A stretch of 18,673 nucleotides of DNA from CAYRIY01 sp964424335 (lineage in GTDB: Bacteria; Bacillota; Limnochordia; DTU080; RSA5), in the NCBI GenBank assembly GCA_964424335.1, contig CAYRIY010000074.1, positions 1-18,673 on the forward strand. Reading direction: 5' to 3'. This document shows, one piece after another, positions 14,219 to 18,673 of the stretch (position 1 is the stretch's first letter; every line of letters begins with the position of its first letter). The translations under genes and the position numbers were made by a program. Below the pieces are notes generated by a model, which saw only the letters and a list, made by a program, of their open reading frames with translations, made no database searches and was not told where the DNA came from.

Positions 14219-14530
14219 TCAATTGCGCACGACGTCGTCCGACCACCAAAACCCGCCGGACTGCAAGCACTCGATCAGGCTCCTGTAACGGACGATCTGG
14301 AAGTGGCCGATCCGGAATGCAGGGGTGCGGAACATATGATTCTTTCCCCTCACCCACACGCTCGCCACGCCATACTTGTTCACCTCGATGCGCTCGATCA
14401 GATGATGCCAGTCGCCCACGATCCCCACCCACCTCAGACTACCGCGATCGCCGGAAAGCATGAGGAATCGTTCGCCGACGAGTGGCCCCAACCTTCTGGA
14501 AACTTCCATCATGAGCGGATCGTTTTTCAT
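14219..14530 (-). CDS. Small protein of unknown function, downstream of tag
   Basis: A 103-residue protein with natural-looking composition: an N-terminal amphipathic part (LMMEVSRRLGPLVGERFLML), then strand-like segments (RWVGIVGDWHHLIERIEV, VASVWVRGKNHMF) and a Trp-rich end (GGFWWSDDVV). I do not recognise the family. It follows tag by 21 nt on the same strand and may be read from the same message. No clear ribosome site precedes the ATG, which is the main weakness; MM at residues 7-8 could also serve as start. No signal peptide or membrane segment is seen. The plus-strand alternatives over the same DNA are Arg/Ser/Pro-rich and look like shadows. Confidence 0.52.
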   Translation of the reverse strand: MKNDPLMMEVSRRLGPLVGERFLMLSGDRGSLRWVGIVGDWHHLIERIEVNKYGVASVWVRGKNHMFRTPAFRIGHFQIVRYRSLIECLQSGGFWWSDDVVRN

Positions 14531-14540
14531 TGATCTAAGG

Positions 14541-14554
14541 TAGCCGTACGGCTA
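14541..14554. repeat. 14-bp perfect palindrome at the tag stop codon
   Basis: TAGCCGTACGGCTA is a perfect palindrome that includes the tag stop codon (14552-14554) and fills most of the gap before the downstream small gene. No T run follows, so it is not a terminator. It could be a protein site or chance. Confidence 0.35.
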
Positions 14555-15127
14555 CGCGTCGGCCTCCACGCCAATCTCTGAGTATCGAAAACACTCGACC
14601 AGGTGGTCGTTTACCATGCCCACGGCCTGCATGAAGGAGTAGCAGATCGTCGGCCCGACAAACTTGAATCCTCTCTTTCTTAGATCACGGCTCAATGCGT
14701 GGGCTTCAGGCGTTGTCACGGGAATCGTTGAATCGGCGTTCCACGCGTTGACGATCGGCTTGTGGCCCACGAAGCGCCAAACGTACGCGTCAAACGATCC
14801 CCACTCCTGCTGGACCTCGATAAACCGCTTTGCATTGACGACTGCGCTTTGGACCTTTAGGCGGTTGCGGACAATCCCCGGATCCTGCAAGATTCGCTCG
14901 AGGTCGTCCTCGGAAAACTGGGCCACTCGATGCGGATCAAACCCGGCGAACGCCACGCGGTACGCTTCCCGCTTTCTGAGTATCGTGTCCCAACTAAGCC
15001 CAGCTTGTGCCCCTTCGAGAACGAGAAACTCAAACAGTCGCACGTCGTCGTGAACGGGTACGCCCCACTCGCGATCGTGGTACTCGATCAACCTGTCGTT
15101 GGTCGCCCATTTGCACCGATGAACCAT
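14552..15127 (-). CDS. tag: DNA-3-methyladenine glycosylase I
   Basis: A 191-residue Tag enzyme, which removes 3-methyladenine from alkylated DNA in base excision repair. The start at ATG 15127 (MVHRCKW) is chosen because AGGTGGGG lies about 6 nt upstream; a GTG four codons earlier sits inside that ribosome site. Family marks: RCKWATNDRLIEYHDREWGVP with zinc ligands Cys5 and His17, FLVLEGAQAGLSWDTIL with the base-recognising Glu38, FVGHKPIVNAW, FKFVGPTICYSFMQAVGMVNDH, and the second ligand pair His175 and Cys179 in the same place as in E. coli Tag. Length is normal. It follows the Ldh-type gene by 24 nt, probably in one transcript, though the two have no obvious shared role. Confidence 0.96.
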   Translation of the reverse strand: MVHRCKWATNDRLIEYHDREWGVPVHDDVRLFEFLVLEGAQAGLSWDTILRKREAYRVAFAGFDPHRVAQFSEDDLERILQDPGIVRNRLKVQSAVVNAKRFIEVQQEWGSFDAYVWRFVGHKPIVNAWNADSTIPVTTPEAHALSRDLRKRGFKFVGPTICYSFMQAVGMVNDHLVECFRYSEIGVEADA

Positions 15128-15151
15128 TGTGTCCCCCACCTCATGACAAGG

Positions 15152-16183
15152 TTAAAGCTGATCACAACCTGCGTTTCGTGCGAGCTCGTTGAGCTCAGCG
15201 ATGAGACTTTCCTCAAGATGGACGCCCCTAACGAGCGCATCTGCTTCTCGCTCGGCCTCGATCTCACCAGGCAAGTAGACCCGATCCGTCTCCGTTCCAG
15301 AACTTCGGACCATCTCGACCAGTTGATCGAGGTCTGCTTTGAATGCATCGAGCCCGCGAAAACTCTCGGGATCGATGACGAGGAAAAAGTGGCCCGACTT
15401 TTCGAGCGTGTTGTAGTTCATCATCGATCCCAAACCGACGCCAAAAGCTGCGCCGGTCAAGACGCCGCACAACACGTCGAGCATGAGCGAGAGTCCCGAT
15501 CCTTTTGGACCGCTCATCGGCGAGAGCGACCCGCTGAGGATCTCTTTTGGATCGGTCGTCTCGTTGCCATCCTTGTCGAGTCCCCAGCCCAAGGGAACGG
15601 GGCGACCCTCGCTAGCAGCCACGACCAGTTTTCCAAGGGCTACGACACTCGTCGCCATGTCGAGAATTAGCGGGAAAGGCAAGTTCGACGGCGCACCGAT
15701 CGCGAGCGGGTTCGTCCCGAGCACCGGCTTGCGGCCGCCCCACGGCGCCATCCGGGGCGCCGAGTTTGTGCTGGCAAGACAGATGAACCCTTGGTTTACG
15801 GCCGAGAGCATGTAGTAACTCGCCATGCCAAAGTGCGTGCTGTTAAAGACACCCACGGCCGCGATGCCGTGGTCCGCCGCCTTTTGCACCGCCCGGTCCA
15901 TGGCCACCCTGCCCGCGTAGTGTCCCAGCCCATTTGCTGCGTCGTAGAGCGCCGTGCCTTGCTTGTCCACGACCCAACGCCCTTTGGGGGCCCGGTCGAT
16001 CAAACCTTTGACCAGGCGGTTGTAATACACAGGCAGGCGAATGACCCCGTGCGAGGCCACGCCGCGCATGTCGGCGCGCACCATGCAATCAGCGGTAACC
16101 TGCGCCTGATCCCGTGCCACTCCCGCACTTGCAAGCACGTCAGTACAAAACTCAATCAATTTGTCGTGAGGTACGTAGGCCAC
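15152..16183 (-). CDS. Ldh family (malate/L-lactate dehydrogenase, YlbC type) NAD(P)-dependent oxidoreductase
   Basis: A 343-residue member of the Ldh_2 fold, distinct from classical Rossmann lactate dehydrogenases. Marks in order: RADMRGVASHGVIRLPVYY (about 36-54), FNSTHFGMASYYM with the conserved His, NSAPRMAPWGG, VLGTNPLAIGAPS, LILDMATSVVALGK, VPLGWGLDKDGNETTDP, and SPMSGPKGSGLSLMLDVLCG. The family reduces 2-oxo acids to 2-hydroxy acids or the reverse (malate, lactate, ureidoglycolate, delta1-piperideine-2-carboxylate and others); the substrate cannot be assigned. GTG 16183 has GGAGGG 7 nt upstream. It lies 92 nt after the beta-strand-rich gene and 24 nt before tag on the same strand. Length is slightly below the usual 350-360. 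Confidence 0.92.
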   Translation of the reverse strand: MAYVPHDKLIEFCTDVLASAGVARDQAQVTADCMVRADMRGVASHGVIRLPVYYNRLVKGLIDRAPKGRWVVDKQGTALYDAANGLGHYAGRVAMDRAVQKAADHGIAAVGVFNSTHFGMASYYMLSAVNQGFICLASTNSAPRMAPWGGRKPVLGTNPLAIGAPSNLPFPLILDMATSVVALGKLVVAASEGRPVPLGWGLDKDGNETTDPKEILSGSLSPMSGPKGSGLSLMLDVLCGVLTGAAFGVGLGSMMNYNTLEKSGHFFLVIDPESFRGLDAFKADLDQLVEMVRSSGTETDRVYLPGEIEAEREADALVRGVHLEESLIAELNELARNAGCDQL

Positions 16184-16275
16184 ATACCATCCCTCCGCAA
16201 GGCGAGTGCTGCATCGTTGAGTTCGCCATCCCCTAGGGGGGCGGTCACCCTAGACGTTTGCATGAGGCATGGTCT

Positions 16276-17082
16276 TCACCATGAGAGCGCGTCACCCTGC
16301 CAATAGACGCCAAAGCTGACCCAAGTCGCGCCTCCCGCAAGGTGAGCGGAGGACGTGACCCCCACTTCTTTTCCAAAGCGGTCGATGGCATACCCCGCTC
16401 GTAGGCCAAGGACGGTGATGGGTGGGTTGACCCTCCCCGGTGTCGTCCGATGGCTTATGGAGGCGCCAAAACTCACTCGGTCGTTTGCCACAAATCCCGT
16501 ACCGAGCGCAAAGTCGAAGGCGTCTGTCTCCCCCGGAACAACCCCCAGGCGAGCCGAAAGGACGATCGGATCGGCGATGCGCGATATGGATAGGCCTAAC
16601 TGCGAGCTTCCTTCACTGTTGACCTGCAGCCGTAACACCGGATCCAACCTGTGGTCCGGCCAGGGTTTAAGCGATAGCCCGTACGTTACCGGTGTGGTCG
16701 AAACGTACCTTGACCTTACCGCAGTCGGGCTTATAAAAGCACCGCGCCGCTCGACCAACGTCACATTTTCATTCCAGCCACCCACGATCTCCAAGGACAA
16801 CGCTTTCGACGCCTTGTATTTCAATGCCGCCTCGAGTCCAAATCGGTGCGAGACCACTCGGCTTTGCACCGGACCGTCGCCCGTCATCTCGACTGACTCC
16901 GCCGCAACCGGCTGATAGCTTGCGCTCACTCCAAATTCGATCCTACCCACGTCAAGTGTCGGACGCGTCAGCGGATCAATGGGCTCCGATGCGCGGACTG
17001 GAAACACAGCAGCTCCAATCGCAAGGAGATGAAGCGCCAAAAAGACGACGAAGATGACGCTCCGTTGCCCCAGCCGCATCAC
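16276..17082 (-). CDS. Exported beta-strand-rich protein, putative outer-membrane beta-barrel, paired with C39 peptidase
   Basis: A 268-residue protein with a signal peptide (MMRLGQRSVIFVVFLALHLLAIGAAVFPVRA, likely cut before SEP; positions 1-31). The rest alternates polar and hydrophobic residues in strands: RIEFGVSASYQPV, SLEIVGGWNENVTLV, VTYGLSLKPW, LRLQVNSEGSSQLGLSIS, DFALGTGFVANDRVSFGASIS, ATWVSFGVYWQG, with aromatic belts as in outer-membrane barrels or the transporter-like barrel proteins found beside C39 peptidases. No helix is predicted after the signal. Its ATG overlaps the C39 stop by 4 nt (ATGA), so the two are made together. If it is a barrel, the host has an outer membrane. Substrate or role unknown. 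Confidence 0.62.
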   Translation of the reverse strand: MMRLGQRSVIFVVFLALHLLAIGAAVFPVRASEPIDPLTRPTLDVGRIEFGVSASYQPVAAESVEMTGDGPVQSRVVSHRFGLEAALKYKASKALSLEIVGGWNENVTLVERRGAFISPTAVRSRYVSTTPVTYGLSLKPWPDHRLDPVLRLQVNSEGSSQLGLSISRIADPIVLSARLGVVPGETDAFDFALGTGFVANDRVSFGASISHRTTPGRVNPPITVLGLRAGYAIDRFGKEVGVTSSAHLAGGATWVSFGVYWQGDALSW

Positions 17083-17753
17083 ATCGACTCCCCCAATCGA
17101 CGAAGGCGAGCTTGTCGGCCGATCAAGTCTCGGACGGCTTGATTTTGCTGCTCGCGCACGAGTTCAAGTTGCTCGACCGTGGGGATGGGTATGAGCACAG
17201 CTTCACTAAATCCAAACCGGTGGTTCAACTCGTAGCGAGACACCGTTCGCTCGCCAAAGGACGGATCGCCCATGATCAACAGATCTCCCGCGTAGCCCAC
17301 CAGCACGGCGAAATGCTGTTGCGGCTCGGTGAGATGGATGATCACGGGAAGCCCGCCTTGGTCGAAGTACGCTTTCAGCGCCCCTTCACCCACTCGATAC
17401 CCGGCGCTCTCGACGTCGAATAAACTGAGCGCTCTTTTCAAATCCAACATGGAGTAACCATCGAGCTTTATCGGGACTTCCGGCGTCTGCTCACGATTGA
17501 AAGCATCTGCTCCCGATATTGCACGCAAAACGTCATCCTCACTTGCGCGAATGCCAAAGTAATGGGTGAGCAGGGTGGCGACGGCTGCAGGACCGCACGT
17601 GACCCAATTCGTTTGACCGACGACGCGCACATAGCGGAGCTCCCGGTGCGACCTCATATCTCGATCTCCCAAACTGGACCGCGAGGCGCCCACAGGCGTC
17701 GCGACCGTCACAATAACCAAGAGCCCGACAAGGACGGTTCGAATCAATCGCAT
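17079..17753 (-). CDS. Secreted C39-family (papain-like) cysteine peptidase
   Basis: A 224-residue protein with signal peptide MRLIRTVLVGLLVIVTVATP (cut near VGA-SRSS). The C39 catalytic set is complete: QTNWVTCGPAAVATLLTHYFG (Cys53 and the preceding Gln), EPQQHFAVLVGYAGDLLIMGDPSFG (His147, Asp163). In bacteriocin exporters this domain is fused to an ABC transporter and cuts leader peptides after GG; here it stands alone and is sent out of the cytoplasm. ATG 17753 is chosen because GGAGG lies 7 nt upstream; the open frame runs further up through two terminator hairpins, which argues against a longer protein. The C-terminal tail (VEQLELVREQQNQAVRDLIG) is helical. It is coupled to the beta-strand-rich gene. 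Free-standing C39 proteins also occur in putative pilus (Fil) operons. Confidence 0.82.
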   Translation of the reverse strand: MRLIRTVLVGLLVIVTVATPVGASRSSLGDRDMRSHRELRYVRVVGQTNWVTCGPAAVATLLTHYFGIRASEDDVLRAISGADAFNREQTPEVPIKLDGYSMLDLKRALSLFDVESAGYRVGEGALKAYFDQGGLPVIIHLTEPQQHFAVLVGYAGDLLIMGDPSFGERTVSRYELNHRFGFSEAVLIPIPTVEQLELVREQQNQAVRDLIGRQARLRRLGESM

Positions 17754-17820
17754 AGCCCAACCTCCGCGTCCTAACGTTGGGACCATGCTAATCGGACCAA
17801 GACGAGCGCTCCAAGGCGCG

Positions 17821-17858
17821 AAAAAGGCCGCAATCCGCCAAATCCGCCGATTGCGACC
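17821..17858 (-). terminator. Second of two tandem rho-independent terminators
   Basis: On the minus strand GGTCGCAATC (17849-17858) pairs with GATTGCGGCC (17826-17835), ten pairs including one G-U, around a 13-nt loop, and is followed by TTTTT (17821-17825). It lies between the Wzz-like gene and the C39 gene, and its stem resembles that of the other terminator. Confidence 0.72.
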
Positions 17859-17872
17859 CAATGAAGAGAATG

Positions 17873-17905
17873 AAAAATGAGGCCGCACGGTCGATTGCGG
17901 CCTCA
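17873..17905 (-). terminator. First of two tandem rho-independent terminators after the Wzz-like gene
   Basis: On the minus strand TGAGGCCGCA (17896-17905) pairs perfectly over 10 bp with TGCGGCCTCA (17878-17887) around an 8-nt loop, followed by TTTTTC (17872-17877). It lies about 110 nt beyond the stop of the polysaccharide gene, on the strand of that gene, and would end its transcript. Confidence 0.8.
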
Positions 17906-18014
17906 CACGGAGTTTGTTGTTCGCGATGCGTCTTTATACTGGCTTTTAACGAGGACATGCGCACAAAAAGATCTCATCGTTACATCACGATCGACGTGCC
18001 TGATACGTAAATCC

Positions 18015-18673
18015 TCAGTGTGAGCGCTGCCCCTTTGCCAACCCGGTCATCGTCGGAGCACGACCAAGGAGCGGCAAGCCAAGGTAAGATTCGAGTTCGT
18101 CGGGCTGCTTGAACGTGGTGTCGACGTACTCGAGCACAAACGCCGCACCGACGCCAACAAAGAGGCCCAAAAACCCGGCGATGGCCATATTCAGCATCTT
18201 GCGGGGCTTGATCGGACTCGTGGGCGTGATCGCAGGATCGAGCACGGTAATGGTGGCCGTCTCCATCGCTTCCGAGATCCGCATCTCCTGATATCGTTGG
18301 AGGAGCATAATGTAGATCTCTTCGGTTACTTTGGCGTTGCGAATGAGCCGAGTGAGTCGGAGCTCCTTCTCGGGCAGGCCGCCAAGAAGCGCCTCCCGAT
18401 CGGCGATGAGTTGGTCGAGCGCGTCGATGGTTGCTTCGTGCGCCACGATCTCTGCTTGCAGCGAGATGATCTCCTGTGAAAGCCGGGTATCGGTATCGCT
18501 CGTTTCGAGGCGAGCGATCTGCTCATTGAGCTCCGTCCGCAACTGCGCAATTTGGGCGGTTAGCGAAACGATCGTGGGGTGGCGATCCGTGTACTGCTCT
18601 CGGGCGGCTGCCAACTGTGCCTCGAGGTTGACTAGCTGTGACCGCATCCCGGAAATCAACGGATTTTCTGCAA
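18015..18673 (-). CDS. Wzz/GumC-type polysaccharide chain-length or export protein, 5' end outside the window
   Basis: About 219 residues are visible; the frame stays open to the right edge, so the N-terminal part is missing. It starts with a long coiled coil (LVNLEAQLAAAREQYTDRHP, ARLETSDTDTRLSQE, LPEKELRLTRLIRNAKVTEE) including the GNVR-like LPEKELRLTRLIRNAK...YIMLLQRYQEMRI segment, then VLDPAITPTSPIKPRKMLN (the Pro-rich hinge), a transmembrane helix (MAIAGFLGLFVGVGAAFVLEY) and EYVDTTFKQPDELESYLGLPLLGRAP. This is the Wzz/GumC co-polymerase C-terminus, which sets chain length or helps export of capsule, EPS or O-antigen. It ends shortly after the last motif, so a fused BY-kinase domain is absent. 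Two terminators follow. Confidence 0.9.
   Translation of the reverse strand, partial: AENPLISGMRSQLVNLEAQLAAAREQYTDRHPTIVSLTAQIAQLRTELNEQIARLETSDTDTRLSQEIISLQAEIVAHEATIDALDQLIADREALLGGLPEKELRLTRLIRNAKVTEEIYIMLLQRYQEMRISEAMETATITVLDPAITPTSPIKPRKMLNMAIAGFLGLFVGVGAAFVLEYVDTTFKQPDELESYLGLPLLGRAPTMTGLAKGQRSH

Noticed and set aside
14155..14463. Plus-strand frame with GGAGGAGG 7 nt before a TTG
   Set aside because: The product is an Arg/Ser/Thr-rich string without recognisable structure, opposite a more natural-looking minus-strand protein. The ribosome-like site is noted but not enough.
17754..17906. 51-residue N-terminal extension of the C39 peptidase
   Set aside because: It would be translated through a terminator hairpin, and ATG 17753 has GGAGG plus a proper signal peptide immediately after it.

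Overview
This is a moderately GC-rich bacterial window with dense coding on both strands and strong GGAGG-type ribosome binding sites. GTG or TTG starts are frequent (bioC, bioH, mntA, hepT, MFS, Ldh, the Gln-rich gene). A run of exactly 100 N at 12371-12470 marks a scaffold join, so this is a draft or metagenome assembly. I cannot name the organism. The bioH-bioC order and strong Shine-Dalgarno sites recall Firmicutes. The signal-bearing beta-strand-rich protein and the LpxL-like acyltransferase fit a diderm, and the sulfatase and Ldh-type oxidoreductase fit an uncultivated free-living heterotroph. The window is accessory-style: mostly single genes and two- or three-gene units, with no ribosomal or other core cluster.

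Layout. 1-283 (-): 5' part of a PilZ-like gene. 554-1303 (+): LpxL-like acyltransferase, converging on and overlapping bioC. 1269-2968 (-): bioH then bioC, overlapping by 4 nt. 3062-3688 (-): cysC (APS kinase). 3840-4496 (+): a Gln-rich repeat protein, about 47% Gln. 4663-5553 (-): PHP phosphoesterase with its own promoter inside the end of hepT. 5608-6473 (-): mntA-hepT toxin-antitoxin pair. 6605-8386 (+): a large zinc-finger/pRiA4b-ORF3/TPR/SEC-C protein. 8395-10056 (-): formylglycine sulfatase with a perfect dyad before its start. 10231-11352 (+): site-2 protease with CBS domains. 11475-12370 (+): TIM-barrel isomerase/epimerase cut by the assembly gap, then an unrelated gene end at 12471-12701. 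12732-13904 (-): MFS exporter. 14219-16183 (-): Ldh-type oxidoreductase, tag glycosylase and a small unknown gene. 16276-17753 (-): exported C39 peptidase overlapping a beta-strand-rich exported protein. 17821-17905: two tandem terminators closing the unit that ends in a Wzz/GumC-type polysaccharide gene running off the right edge (18015-18673).

Functional links. BioH and BioC act at opposite ends of pimeloyl-ACP synthesis for biotin. MntA and HepT form a known antitoxin/toxin pair. The C39 peptidase and its partner look like a two-gene envelope system. APS kinase and the sulfatase both concern sulfate esters but are far apart, so a link is only a possibility. The items I found least explained are the Gln-rich 13-residue-repeat protein, the C39/barrel pair, and the multidomain zinc protein divergent from mntA-hepT.
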